Positions 22,271 to 34,164 of a stretch of 64,000 bases of DNA are shown piece by piece. Numbering within the stretch: the first letter of the stretch is position 1; every line of letters starts with the position of its first letter. A program made the translations under genes and the position numbers. Below the pieces are notes generated by a model. It was not told the DNA's origin, did no database searches, and saw only the letters and a program-made list of their open reading frames with translations. Source of the DNA: Gloeophyllum trabeum ATCC 11539 (taxonomy: Eukaryota; Basidiomycota; Agaricomycetes; Gloeophyllales; Gloeophyllaceae); contig NW_006920423.1 in the NCBI RefSeq assembly GCF_000344685.1, forward strand, positions 499,386-563,385, in the 5' to 3' direction.

Positions 22271-22694
22271 CAAGGGGTGGACAATAATAAAATTTTAGAC
22301 CGCATGATAGGAAATCCTGCTAAGGTCCCAGAGGCCCCCCCCTCCCCCCCGTGGGAGCGTCCCACGGTACCATATCGGGAAGGTAGGTCCCAGGCACATC
22401 CAGGTTAGGGTTTGCTTAGTCATCTTTCAGTGCTCCCATACGTCACTCTATTGTCACACTATATGTTGTCACGCTTTATGTTTTCTTCCGTGCAATGGCC
22501 AAGGCGAGGTTGTCCTGGCTAATAAAGCCCTGTAACCCTCACTAGCAAGCAATTTTAGTACCACCTGTACCGTATCTCTGCCATCAGGGCTGTCACAGAG
22601 CCAAATCTATTTTTAATAAATTCCTGTTAAGGCCCTCGAGACCCCCCCCTCCCCCCTTCATGCGGTCTCGGCTTCTCCCGGTGTCCACCCCTTG
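22271..22694. mobile_element. hAT-type MITE (424 bp) with perfect 8-bp target duplication
   Basis: Termini CAAGGGGTGGAC and GTCCACCCCTTG are exact inverted repeats, with GACCGCATG/CATGCGGTC subterminal repeats. Both flanks are CTTGGCTC (22263-22270 and 22695-22702), a perfect 8-bp target duplication. Inside are two direct copies of an AAGGYCC..GAG-CCCCCCCCTCCCCCC unit (about 22314 and 22628). It inserted about 120 bp past the stop codon of the flavin oxidase gene and has no coding capacity. Confidence 0.88.
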
Positions 22695-22810
22695 CTTGGC
22701 TCGCAAAAAAGCATACGACTACACTAATCATAACACTGTACATCTATAAAAATTACTACGCAGAGGTCTTGCAACAGAAACACTTGGCACTCTATGAAAC
22801 AGCTCACGAC

Positions 22811-24616
22811 TCACAACTTCGCATGCTCGCCCTTCGGATACACCCCGTACGGATTCCACTTAAGCGCCTTCGGGTTTCTGTACACGTCCTTAGTAATGCT
22901 CTGGTACCCCGCCACTGTCATCGTGATATCCAAATCCTATTTCATTATCAGCGACAGCCCGCCTCCGTGATCACAGGACGTAGACACTTACAGCAAGCAG
23001 GGACTTCATGACGTGCCTGCACCCCGCCTCTCCCTCGTGTGCCATGCCCCAGACGTACAGCCGCCCCACCTGGACGGCATCAGCGCCGAGCGCGATGGCT
23101 TTGAACACGTCCGAGCCGGTACGAATACCGGAGTCAAAGATGATCTTCATCTCTGCATCACGAACAGTCGTCAACTTCGGTCCGTGTTATAGAATTTGGG
23201 GCCAGTGACACTCACTGCCTCCGACTGCCTCGACGATCTCGGGCAGCATCTCCAGGCTGCCGACGGCCCCGTCGACTTGGCGCCCGGCGTGGTTGGTGAC
23301 GACGATACCCTCGCACCCGACCTCGAGTGCCTTAAGTGCATCCTCGGCACTCTGGATGCCTTTGATGAGGAAGGGCCGGCCACCTGAGATTTTCTTCCAC
23401 TATCGCCAGGAGCCAGTCAGGTCTTGTCGCAAACCGAGCAGAAGTGGCAAAGGAAGTCGCACATACAGTCTTAATGAGCCAAGGCATCTTCTTCCAGGTA
23501 TGCGCCTTCCCGTGCCACACGGACGAGTCGATCCATTTACCGCTGTCCGTCTCAAGATCCTTGCCGTACTTCTTCATGAAGACCGGGTCGGAGGCACCTA
23601 GCTCGTTGCCGACCTTACCAGGAGGGTAGTAGAAGCTATCGTGATGCACATCGGTAAGCAGGGTACCGTACGATTACGAGCCCCAGTACGAGATACATAC
23701 ACGTAGTTTGCGAGGTTAATATCCGTCGGGCGCCACCCGAGCTGCCAGGTATCGACGGTCAACATGCACACATCGAATCCGCTCTTCCACGCGCGCTCGA
23801 GCAAGCTTACGGTCTACAGTATATTCTCAATATGGTTTTCCTCATATGAGGGTTGGTGCGTGACGTACCACTTCGTCGTCATGACCCATGTACAGCTGGA
23901 AGAACCTCGGAGATTTCGCGTTACCTCCATTCGGACCGTTGTACGAGTGCACGCTGTTGCTCTCGTTCTTGATAGACGCACCCTCGTCGTTGGCAGCTGC
24001 GACGTCTTCGATTGACTGCGAGGCTGCAGTTGACAGGCAGTACTACATAAAGCTTGTTGAGTTCGGGGAAACCTAAGGGATGCTGGAAAGTAACCCACCG
24101 GTAGACCAAGCTCGCCCGCTATCTTGGCGGGGACGAGTTCACCGTTTGAAGAGTACAACTTATTTATCCCAATGGGGGCAAAGAGAATAGGCGCAGGAAT
24201 GCGATGGCCAAACAGCTCCGCTATACGCATGCATTCTGTCAACTCTTCGGTTCTCAACAGCCAAGTCGGAGACTCACTTGTAAGGTCCCGGGTGTTTGTG
24301 TCCACAAGCATGCGGGGAATGATGCGCCATCGGTAGAACGCCTCCCGGTTGGCTCGGTCTGTCCATCCAAGCCCCGCGTTCGAGTTCGCGTAGAAGTACC
24401 CGCGGTCATTCAGCTTCTTCTTTGCGGACTCTACGAGTTCCTCAGCGTGGACAGAGAAACTGGGCACTGCATGGTTTGATAACATTACTCTGAGTTCTAG
24501 CTCAAAATACTACGCATATACTCACATATTCCAGTTTCTCCACCACGCTTGAACATCTCTCGCTGGTACAGCGAGTAATGAGGCGAAGGACCCTTCGGCT
24601 TGTTAGTCGGATCCAT
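22811..24616 (-). CDS. FMN-dependent 2-hydroxy-acid oxidase (lactate 2-monooxygenase-like)
   Basis: Nine exons: 24616-24526, 24466-24278, 24220-24099, 24042-23869, 23813-23701, 23635-23467, 23399-23216, 23152-22992 and 22936-22811, giving 442 aa. All eight introns are 55-67 nt and keep phase. Features: N-terminal [26 protein letters not shown] after the first barrel strand, [24 protein letters not shown], the FMN-contacting lysine in [13 protein letters not shown] (K299), the active-site histidine and arginine in [12 protein letters not shown] (H323, R326), and the phosphate-binding [22 protein letters not shown]. The order and the W-rich loop are closest to lactate 2-monooxygenase-type fungal proteins rather than mitochondrial cytochrome b2, since there is no heme domain. 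The likely reaction is oxidation of lactate or a similar 2-hydroxy acid; the exact acceptor is unknown. A hAT MITE lies just past the 3' end. Confidence 0.9.
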
Positions 24617-24702
24617 TGCTAATATTCAGGAAACGCGAAGGGCTCAAGAAAGCGGTGGAAATAGGATTGGGGGTTGTGGAGTATCGTCTCGTTCAGCCCC
24701 CA

Positions 24703-24709
24703 TTTTATA
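24703..24709 (-). promoter_or_regulatory. TATA-like box of the flavin oxidase gene
   Basis: TATAAAA on the minus strand lies about 90 bp upstream of the ATG at 24616, a typical core-promoter spacing. Confidence 0.4.
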
Positions 24710-26697
24710 TGTTTTCCCTAGCAGCAGCTGAGCTATTCTTGCCATGTCGGGATGAGGCAAGGTATGAGATGCAGACAAGGCTCAGCAGCAGGATACGGAC
24801 GTCATCGCTCGTGACCGTGGAAGAGCACATCGCGGAGACGGAACGGAGGTCGAGGGCGGCGAGCACAACGGAGACGGCGCGTCTTTCCCTCTTGACATGA
24901 GGAGCTCGCGTCTGCGCTGAACGGTCTTCCGTCTCTTACTGCGACGTTACAAAGCAGAGCTCCATGGCTGCTCGGCACGCCGACTTGAACGACGGATCAC
25001 TAGCGTCGCATGCCGAAACGCATTGGAACGACGAACCATGCAATGATCTCGAAGGAACAACCGCTGTGCCTCTCCTGATAGGATGGAAGCAGCTCCTAGG
25101 CAAGGTGGAGGAAATATGGCAGAATCTTCCGACGGAGAGCAGTCGAGCGTTGCGGCCACGATGGGCGTCCGACGACGGAACTCTTCACGCCGTACGGAAC
25201 GACGGGCCTACCGGATGGCATTGTTCAGCTTTCCTGTAGGCCCTCGTCGCTATCATGGCAAATAACGGAGAAACAAGACATTCAAGTGACCGATTGCTGT
25301 TTCTCTTGTGTGGCCGGCTCCTGAAATTGGGGTGCAGCGCTACCTTGTCCTGCGATCGAATCACTATGATCTAGAGGGGTTATGGTTCGGTCCGCTGTAC
25401 TGTTCGTCTGACTTTGTCATGGAATCCTGCGTGCATCGCTTGAATGGCGGCAATCACTGGGCGTCAAAATGACTGAAGACAAGCGTAATGGCTTTCGCGG
25501 TCACTCCTGGTGGCAGACGATGCTCTCTGAGGATTAAGTTTTAGCATACTGCACGCTCATAGCCCTGCATACTGATTCCCGTGTCTTGCGACCCAGAATC
25601 ATACGAAGTCTCCTTAGTGGCTCATACGCATACTATACGGCGGACTCTGGCTTGGCCTACGAGGTGGCGAGGACTAGGCAATGCCGCAAAGCGGGACTGT
25701 ATGTGCTGGCATTGAAGCTTGAACTCATCCGCGACGGGAAATCTATCAATTCGTGCTAGGCCGAATTGGACTTACCTCTCGTGCTCGCCTACCCCGCATC
25801 TCTGGGACGACATATCTCAGTGCAAGCACAAGACCACCCCTGCGTATCTAGGCAACTGCACCGTTTCATGATGCGGATATGGATTCTTTCTGGGGTTGTC
25901 TTTCCCGGATCGCAAGAAACGTAGAACAATGGAGACGAAACGAGCACGTGTTGCGCCAATCCTGTTTAGTGACGAAGACGAGGAGGCTCTACTTCCCAGT
26001 CTTCCTCTTGAGTCGGTGGAACCGTCGCAACTGGTCGGCGCTCGCGAGTGTATAAGCAAATTGCTCCAATTTAAACGAATAATGGAAGCGGCATGCCACC
26101 AGGAAGAAACCTGAAATAACCCAGTCCTCAAGCGTCCCTGGTGTTGGAATTGTATCCACCGAGTGCATGAACTCGACGGTACAAAAAAAACAGTCGTGTT
26201 TGAATTTTGCCGGAATGGCCTTCCCTGGTGGCACCTCTGCTGGAGCTGTGTCTGAGCTTGGGAGCCTACATCTATCTCCATTCTGTCTTTCTTCTCTTTG
26301 GATTACTTAACGCCCATCTACTATACTCCGCTGTAAGGCACCGGACCTGGCTTTGGCTCGTTATGAACTTGCCTTGTCATGAGTATACGAACTTTTATGT
26401 CCCCGCATGTCCTTCGTGCCCAGGCGTCTGTCATAATTGGTCCACCGCGTACCTCCGCGTCGTATAGACTGGTACCGGTGGTATATCATTTCATTTTGGA
26501 GTGGGCCTATCCTTCGGCCAAGTCCCATCAATCGATCAGCTCAGTAGGCGTCCCCATTGTTCGACCTCTTCACCAGGTTTTCCCGAGATAACCAGATCCT
26601 TAAGAGATGCTGCTACGTGTATTGTTGTGGGCGCACGTTGGTCCCCTCTGGGAGCCCGAGCATGGGCGTCTTACCGGTCTGCAATGGCACGACGACA
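24710..26697. other. 2-kb stretch without a recognised gene
   Basis: Several frames of 60-155 codons occur on both strands (for example 25817-26281 minus and 24964-25239 plus), but they overlap one another and none shows a domain. It could hold decayed genes. Confidence 0.4.
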
Positions 26698-27834
26698 ATG
26701 AAGACCGCGACCACGACCAAAACGAGGCTGGCGTTAGAAGTTGTGTCCGAGGTACCACCGTGCCCGCCTGCTCATTTTAAAGTCGATAAACGCCCGCGAC
26801 TATCTATACCATCGACCCGCATTAGGGCGAGCCGGCACCTGGCCGAGTTCACTCTACCACGACGTCCTCCAACGCACAAGCCTGTGCCACCTCCGTCCAC
26901 CTCTCCCTGGAGCGGGAATCTCCTTCTCGCGTGCTCCGCACTCCTGCTAGGCATAACCGAAGCTTTCCTAGGTTTCCTTCTACTTATCCCCTCTTTCACT
27001 ACCAGGCCTGACGCGCAAATCGTTCAACTGAAGAACGAAGCCGCCCTCTGGCTTGTCTACGGCTCCTATGCGTGCTTCGTCAGCGTCGCCATCAGCGGCG
27101 TGCTCTCCGCAAGTTGTCTCTACATGGTCGCTGAGGCTCGTCGGTCTGTACTAGAACCCAGCCGGCGGTCGAAAATTGCAAAGATGTTGGCAAGACTCGG
27201 CTATAATTATTCCGCGCGTACCTTTCTAGAGGTCCGAGATGAGTGGCAGCTGGCCCTGGCGGATGTCCTGGAGACCCTCGGCTTATTTCTTCTGGGCTTG
27301 TCTGCATTTCCGCTCGCTTTCGGCGCTTCTTGTTGTGTACGTCTGGACTATCCTTCAGAGTCAGAGTGTCTCAGCTGAGTCTGCCCCGGACAGGTCATAG
27401 GCCTAAGACAGTACGTATTGACTGGTATCGGAAGCGACGTGGTCGCGCTAGGCGAGTTTACGTTGGAGATATCGGCGGTATACACGCTCGGACGCTTACT
27501 TCATTCATTCTTCCCTGCTGCCTTTGAATCGTACCTGCGCAAGGAGTACCGGTGTGAAGTCGCCGGGCCGCGGTCGCCGGTGGCTAGGCGGCCCGTTCCA
27601 TACCCTGACCTCGTCGATCTTAAGGATAGCGCTTTGGCTGCCATAAGACCGCGACCTGCGCCGAGCTTCTACCTCCGGAACACGCCCATATTACGCAGAG
27701 GTTGTTCGGAAAATGTTCACCTGTACTCCGTGCATAACGATCTTCGAACGACCTCGATATTGGGTACCCCAAGTCTATGGACGCCCCGGAGAGATCTGGC
27801 GCGGTACGCACCAGATGTGCTGCACGTCTCTTAG
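26698..27834 (+). CDS. multi-pass membrane protein, unknown family (A)
   Basis: Two exons, 26698-27336 and 27394-27834, with a 57-nt intron (GTACGT..CAG), give 358-359 aa. Hydrophobic segments: about 81-107 (NLLLACSALLLGITEAFLGF onward), 120-150 (LVYGSYACFVSVAISGVLSA), 190-225 (LGLFLLGLSAFPLAFGASCC) and a further moderately hydrophobic helix at the start of exon 2. The N-terminus is Thr/Pro-rich and basic, and the C-terminal 100 residues are polar. The frame is open up to an ATG at 26557, but the upstream 47 residues look non-coding, so I chose 26698. The next gene downstream on the same strand has a similar layout; the two may be diverged tandem paralogues. Function unknown. Confidence 0.6.
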
Positions 27835-27965
27835 CTCCGAAAGAAGGGACAATGTTGTGTATAAGTCATGAGCAAGCATGATTCCCTATCGGGGATCGCA
27901 CTCCTTTGTGCTGCACGGAACCTTATTCCTTTGTCTCTGCTGCATGGATGCCCAGCTCTTAAAGA

Positions 27966-28764
27966 TTGCTCCATGGCTTCAAGCTTCAAGTCTCTTCAGT
28001 AAAGACCACGTCCGAATCAGCCCTTATCGCTCGCGACCTCATTTTCCGCATGAAGTCAAGCAGGAAGCCCCGGGAGGAGATGAATCGCCAGGCGCCAGGT
28101 CGGATGCATCGCTCGTCCAACGCGATCGCATCGAAGGGCTGCATGGCTCTCATTTTCCTTGCCTTCTGCTCCGCTCTCGTGCAGCTCTTCGCAGGCGGCA
28201 CGATGCCTTTTGCTACTCGCCTACCTCAAGCCAAGAAGAGGTGTATTGACGAGGACCAATTTACAGATTTTATCTGGCTCGTCAGTCTTGCCCTGCAGGT
28301 CACAAGCGTAGCAGGGGCTGTGTCGTGCAGGGTGGCCTTCGGCATTGTTCCGATGGTTCACGCGGCTATCACAGACGGGGGACATGGCTCTTTTACGGCT
28401 TGGCTATTGGAGTTATTTGGGCGGAGGTCGGCTGCAGCAGTGTACATACGATATCGTCAAGGGTTCCTCGTGTTCGCCGCCGATCTGCTCTGCGGCTTCG
28501 GTATCCTTTGCCTGGGATTTTCGTTTCTTACGATGACAGCAGGGTATGGTATCTCGGTATGTCCATGCACGCATTGCTTCGAGTCTCCTTGTGATCTATA
28601 CGATGCAGTTGATAACACTACAAGTGTACGCCTGGGTCAACCTGCCGGTGATCTATGCCTTAAATCAGGCGGTCGTCCTCCTGATCCCTGTGGGTGGTCT
28701 GGGATATGCGATGAGATGGATCGTGCGCCTCGTCTACGACCAGTTAAGCGACCCGAGGCGGTAG
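27966..28764 (+). CDS. multi-pass membrane protein, unknown family (B)
   Basis: Two exons, 27966-28556 and 28609-28764, with a 52-nt intron (GTATGT..CAG), give 248 aa. Hydrophobic segments: CMALIFLAFCSALVQLFAGG, FIWLVSLALQVTSVAGAV, a third around FLVFAADLLCGFGILCLGFS, and a fourth, LPVIYALNQAVVLLIPVGGL, in exon 2. Hydrophobic stretches in A and B occur in the same order, each with a basic loop before the third segment (A: RRSKIAKMLARLGYNYSAR; B: LFGRRSAAAVYIRYRQ). This suggests a tandem pair. Start uncertain: an in-frame ATG near 28050 is an alternative. Function unknown. Confidence 0.55.
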
Positions 28765-29048
28765 CGGGATAACTGTGCTTAGGGGATGTTAGGATCCGGT
28801 GAAGATTGACGGCCAGATTGTTAGAAGTGGTGATGGATTTCGAGGAATGCGTGCGGTATCAGGCATATTTCGAGAAGCTTACAAAATTGTACATGGTCCT
28901 CGTATGTCGGTGCGCGAGCCATGACCAAATACATGAGGTGATGCGTGTCTACCACCCGCGAAGGACTACTATACAACCAAGATACAAGACGGTCATAAGG
29001 ATGGCACAATAAAGATAACGTCGTTCGTTCGCCCTGCGAACGGCGACA
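28765..29048. other. short intergenic stretch between convergent genes
   Basis: 284 bp, nothing recognised. Confidence 0.4.
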
Positions 29049-31529
29049 CTAATATTCATCAGGGTCAGCCAACGAAGCATACTCAGAAATGGACTGTATC
29101 TCCTGGTACTCCTGGACAACTTCTCGCATGGCGTAGCGCATAATGGGGGTAGTGGGAACGAGCTTCGGGCCTACAAAGTCGTCGCTGACAGGAGATTCGA
29201 TGTCGATAGGCGTATCCGGCTCTTCGGGTACAGGTACCCACTCCTCGCCATCCTCAGAGTCGATCATCTCGACAGCAGTACCGCTGCTCCCAGCTGCCTC
29301 TTGTCCGTGTCCAAGACCCTTCGGGGTTGCCTCGCGCAGCGGCGCTTCCGGTGTCAACGGATCGGTCCATCGCAAGTCCAATATACGTCCCTTGACCATC
29401 CCGTCGATAGCCTGTACACCCATCTCGCGGCACAAGACGAAGTAAGGCAGGGAGTGGGTGCGTTGCTGCGTCAGTCGGTTCATGACCCGCAGGAGCTCGA
29501 TTGCAGAGAAGTCCGCCGTGTATCCGGGTGCTTCAGTATTGTCCTGGGCGACCTGTGGCGAGTGCGGATGCGTCAAGGGTGAGTAGATCTTGAAGCCGGA
29601 GCCGATGGGCGACGTTTGCGGGCTCGCGTGCGTGTTCTCGTGGGCAGTCCGGTCAGACTCTCCTGAAGGCGTCGATGCTTGGGACGAATGAACGATATGA
29701 AGATTGAGGAGTGCATGTGCTTGCAGGAAATGCGACGATCGCTTGACTACACGCAAGTCAGAATCTGGGCAGCGAAACAAAACATGAGACGCCCACCTTC
29801 TAAATTGCCGCTCGAGTTCACTGTAAGCGACGATCAATATCCATCAACGGGGATTCACTCGTATCGGACCACTCGCCATAGTCTGTCACATAGTCGCTCC
29901 AGTGCACCAGCTTGCCACCAAAAGCATCGTACAGCTCCTCGAAATCCAGGTGCGGGCGGAGCCCCTCGGGGACTTTGGGCAAGATCCGATCTTGGAAGAA
30001 GGCCCGCATCTCCGTCTTGGAACAATCGCCGATCGTGATGATTTTGCAATGCTGCATAATATTGAGCTGCCTCAGCCACGTCTGGTAGAAGGGGTCGCTC
30101 GTCGAGTGTATGACGTGGCAGAGCCTATCCTGCTTCGTCAAGACGAGCATCGAGTCCAGAAGACACTTCATCGCCTCGGTGGAACGGATAAGGGCGGGCC
30201 TGGGGGAGGGGGTGAGCGAGGGCGTTGACGACCTACGAGAAATGACCCACAGCTTGTGCGCTTCGTCAAAGAAAATGACGGGCATCCGTTTGGCGGGCGG
30301 TGGGGGAGGCGACTCTTTCTTGGGCGAATCCTTAGGCTCCTTAGGCTTCTCGACAATTCGCTCTTTGCCCTTCCCCTTATCATCAGCCACGGTCCGCTGG
30401 GGCCGCCTGAAGATGCGACTTGCCCACGATCGCCTGGGAGATGCCTGACCATCCGCAGGCGCTTGGGGAGCTGCGCCGTTCTCGACGTGCGTGGCCTCCG
30501 ATGCGGTGTCTGCGTCCCGCTTCTGGCCCTGGGCCGCCTCCGCAGTCCCCTCCGGCTGATACTCCCAGTATTTCAAGAGGGCGCTCTTATGTGAACTTCA
30601 GCGATTAAGACACGCTGTATGGAGCGATTGGCGTACCTGGAAGAGCTCCATCAACCGCGCAACATCGCTGACTTTCACTTGCGCATTGCCGTTCGGAGCC
30701 TCCGCCAATCGACGTTCCACGCTCAATCGGTCGTGCTATCGAAGTAAGGGAGTGTAAGCCCAGATTATCGCAAGACTAGCGCTTGGGTGCACCTTGAAGC
30801 CCCAGGCTTCCTTCTCGAACTCCTCGTACCCCTTCAAGGATTTGCTGATGGCTTCGAAGTACATCTCCATCTGCTGACTCAAGCTCGTGTATAAGCTGCC
30901 CAAGTCAGCGAAACCGGCGATTCGCAAGTCGAAGTGGAGGACATGGTACTGATCCCGCGATAACACCTCCCGAAGCAAGGCAGTCTATGACATGCGTGGT
31001 GAGTACTAATAGGAAAGGAAGGAACAGCACGGACCTTGCCGACGCTACTTGCGCCAAAGAGGACAGTGAATGTTGGCTCTCCTTCGAGTGCCCGTTCGAT
31101 GGCTTTTACCTCTGTCGGTCTCGGGAAGAATCCCGGCAGCCGAGAAAAGGTATGTGCTGGTCGCAGTTGTGCGCGCTCACGGTTCTCAGAGATTTCGCGA
31201 CGTGCCTCTTCCAGAAGACGCCGAGATTCCGTGAGCGAACGGACAGTCTCAGCTGGCTGCAATGCAATGGGAGAGCGCATGAGGATGAACAGAGGTCGGA
31301 GTTAGAGGGAAAGTATGCGCACATTGGTAATTACACCAATTATCTCGCCGAGTCCAAAGAAGTTCCGTTTCCGGACATCATTGGGGAGCGGTTGGCCCCG
31401 TCGGCGGGGAATGTTGGAACGGAAGAGCCAGTGCATGGGCACGGAGTTGCTGGGCGGCTTCGGATGGTGATGCGAAGGATTTACGAGCTTTCGAGTACCA
31501 CTGCGTGAGCTTTGCGTACTCTTCGGCAT
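29049..31529 (-). CDS. P-loop ATPase (AAA/archaeal-ATPase-like), fungal
   Basis: Seven exons: 31529-31335, 31256-31035, 30984-30793, 30735-30637, 30585-29859, 29820-29797 (24-nt microexon) and 29746-29049, giving about 718 aa. Walker A is GASSVGKT, split by an intron exactly between K139 and T140. Walker B is MPVIFFDEAHKL near residue 343. Between them lies a disordered, charged insertion (about residues 250-335). After Walker B come STEAMKCLLDSMLVLTKQDR, a sensor-like HVIHSTSDPF and KIITIGDCSKTE. The C-terminal 230 residues have a helical start (SSHFLQAHALLNLHI) and a long acidic tail. The basic N-terminus could be a mitochondrial signal (inference). A 48-nt in-phase segment at the Walker B end (GTCATT...CCCCAG) may be a further intron. 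The 38-nt intron before the microexon is very short and least certain. Confidence 0.75.
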
Positions 31530-33156
31530 GGATTCTAGTAAGGATTACGTCCCGGACAACAAGTATCAGCTGCCATCATAGTAAGAGGTACGCAGAAGGG
31601 TTTGTTGTATGAAATGCACGACATCTCACCAGAGTATAAAGCACAATAGTTAAGGTAAATTGCAGTCCGCCCGGCGGTCGCTGACCAGAGGTTATGTCGA
31701 GGAGAAGGTAAACAGGCAAGATATATAACACGAGGCCCACTCACGTCGAACAGACTGCATCGCCGCAGCCATAGCCTTTAATTTCGGCCCTCGCCTTGCG
31801 GAATCAACCAGAATCGACGGGGCCATCACAACGTGCTGGCGGCCAGCCGACGAGGAGCATGGAAAACGCCTGCGTGAAGTCGTAATCCAGGAGCGCGTCA
31901 CAATGCACGCGACGTGCAAGGGTCGTCAGGTGACGGGCAGCCGTAATCATGTGACAGCCGTGTGCGACGCGCCTCGGTGGCAATGGAGAGGTGAACCTTT
32001 GAGAACAACTTTGCTCACCCGTCGGATATCTGGAACTCATGCATAGACACCTCTCATAGCGGCTTTCCTTTGCTTACAATTGTTTTAGTCATTTCCTTCA
32101 ACAGCTGTCCGCCCCCACGAGTGAACTGACATATCTCCAGGACCACTTCAACTTCATGTGTAACTTACCAAATCGAAAGATGTTCTTCGTCTTTCTGATC
32201 ACCTTATCAAGCGTGTCAAGGATACCGTCAAGGGTTCTCCCGCTGATTAGTTTGTTGGCGATCGAACTGTGAATTTGGCCGCTACGATCCTGGTACACAG
32301 ACTTAAGCTTACTAACGACCATCTGATGGTACTTATGTATTTTCTGAGGTCTGTCAGGCTCTAAAGCGCAGGTCAACTGAATCCTCTAAAGAACGTGACG
32401 AGAGTTGTATGCAACAATGACACGTCCGCCCGTCTGTCCTTTGCCCTACGCCTTCACGAGTCTACTGATTTTAACATGTCGCGCGAGTGAAAGATTGGAA
32501 CGCTTTCTCTGGATCATCTGCACCGAAAGTGCTCGCAGATCTTTGTGAAGCATGTTGTGGCGCGTCTTCCTCAAGGAGCGTGTTATCGATGGTTGGAGCC
32601 CTTATTCCCATCCATGAATATTAAAGCCGCAATAACGGACTACTGATACAAATGGTGAGTCGTTGGGCCACTACCGAAACCCCAGGACCGACAACGGCGG
32701 ATCTACGAGGGATCCAAGGGCGCCCTGGATAAGCTCACTGGATCACTGGGCTCCATGAGCTTGAACGCGCAGTCCAAGCGGTCCTCCAAGAAGGATAAAA
32801 ACTCGCTGGATGACATGTTGACCGAGAAGATGCCCAGTCGTACTTGGAGGAGTCTCCTAGAGATTCCAATGACCCTCAGGAAGGACGTGATATCAAACTT
32901 AGGGATCAGAGCCGGCCCTTATCGTCGAGATCGAAGCCCGTCACAATCACGAGTTGCGCGGAGGACAAAGACAATCAGGCGGACGATGCGGCTGGCGACG
33001 CGATACCAGCCTTGGATGAGGATGTTCCCAGCCCGAAAAACTTGCTGAAGTTCAAGAAGCCTGAGTCGGCAGGCCACCCATTGATCTCAGTATTGCCCAG
33101 GGTCAGGTGTTGCCGAGAAGAAATCAGCCTTTGGAATGAGCATAGGATGATCCTAG
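31530..33156. other. 1.6-kb stretch with possible gene remnants
   Basis: A minus-strand frame at 32376-32170 (LKSVYQDRSGQIHSSIANKL and following) ends at a GTAAGT donor. A plus-strand frame at 32690-32850 reads RIYEGSKGALDKLTGSLG and then SSKKDKNSLDDMLTEK, continuing in another frame at 32844-33090. These look like decayed or incompletely spliced exons, but I could not name a family. Confidence 0.35.
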
Positions 33157-34164
33157 TCAGCGTCGAGCCAGTAAGTACTTCGTATGAATTATCATAAATG
33201 AACTAATGAGAACGTGATAAAAACGATACTCACCTTGAATTTGCAAGGGAGTGTAATCCGAGTGTCTACGCATCTGTAGAATCTGAGGCCCCCGAAACGT
33301 ATATAGATACATATACCAATACAACAGCACGAAGCGCGCATGCGAAAGCATAAATAGCGGCGACACCAACGTTTCTACCCTTTGTTCATCACTTTCAGTT
33401 GCTGGGCAAATCACCTTCGTCAGCAACCCAACGCACAGATAGTATAGCCGACGCACCAGATTGTCCACGTCCTGCTGTAGGAGTGCCATCTCCTTCTCTA
33501 GCCGCTCTCTCTGCTGAACCAACATCTGCAGGCGTCGATTCTGCAGCTTGTCAGCGGCTGTCGTCGTACCCACTGCTGGCCGTGCGCGCGATGACGGTCG
33601 TGACTGAGCCGTCTCGGCCTAGACATTACCGCAGTTAACAACCGAAACCACGAAGTGAAAGTGGATGTTGCACCTGAGCTTGTAGGGTGCTCTGCTTCTT
33701 TCTCAGCGCTTTGAGACCCTTCTCGGCTCGAGATATGAGCTCGTTGATCTGCGGCTCGATCTCCTCCGCCAGATCTGCCTTGTACTTCCGCACCGTCCCG
33801 TCATCCACCAGCAAAAATACCTGGAGAGCACCATCAGTCTCGCACAGTTGCTAGCGACCTGACATGGGCGCACCTTCTGGTTCTCCAGCACCCTGTTCAT
33901 CCTCGGCAGATCATACGTCCCGTTCCTGAGAAGCTGCTGGGCATCCGCTGCCTATATGGTGCACAAAGCACTTTCTCAGAGGTTAAGGATGAACGACTGT
34001 GTTGCTCTTAGACTCACTTGTTCCGCGCAGGATTCCATAGCTGAGACGCAGTCGAAGAGGTTTGGGCTGCATATTGCGTCTCTGTCACCCCGATAAGCGT
34101 CTGGGCCTGAGGCAAACACGGAGTCCCTTGGTCGGGGACGTATAGAAAACCGCGACATCGACAT
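33157..34164 (-). CDS. SPC19: DASH complex subunit Spc19
   Basis: Exons 34164-34018, 33951-33874, 33820-33674 and 33618 onward, with introns of 53-66 nt in phase. The protein shows the Spc19 pattern: SPNLFDCVSAMESCAEQ, a helix ending LLRNGTYDLPRMNRVLENQK, VFLLVDDGTVRKYKADLAEE then IEPQINELISRAEKGLKALR, and a C-terminal coiled coil (LQMLVQQRERLEKEMALLQQ). Spc19 is part of the ten-subunit DASH/Dam1 ring that couples kinetochores to spindle microtubules. The fourth exon stays open to 33157 (277 aa in total), longer than typical Spc19, and the last 95 residues look non-coding. The true end is probably near 33450 through an unrecognised intron or a different last exon; a GTGAGT donor at 33233 is one candidate. 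Confidence 0.75.

Noticed and set aside
22811..24616. Apparent frameshifts and stops in the flavin oxidase
   Set aside because: All disappear when eight short consensus introns are removed; the gene is intact.
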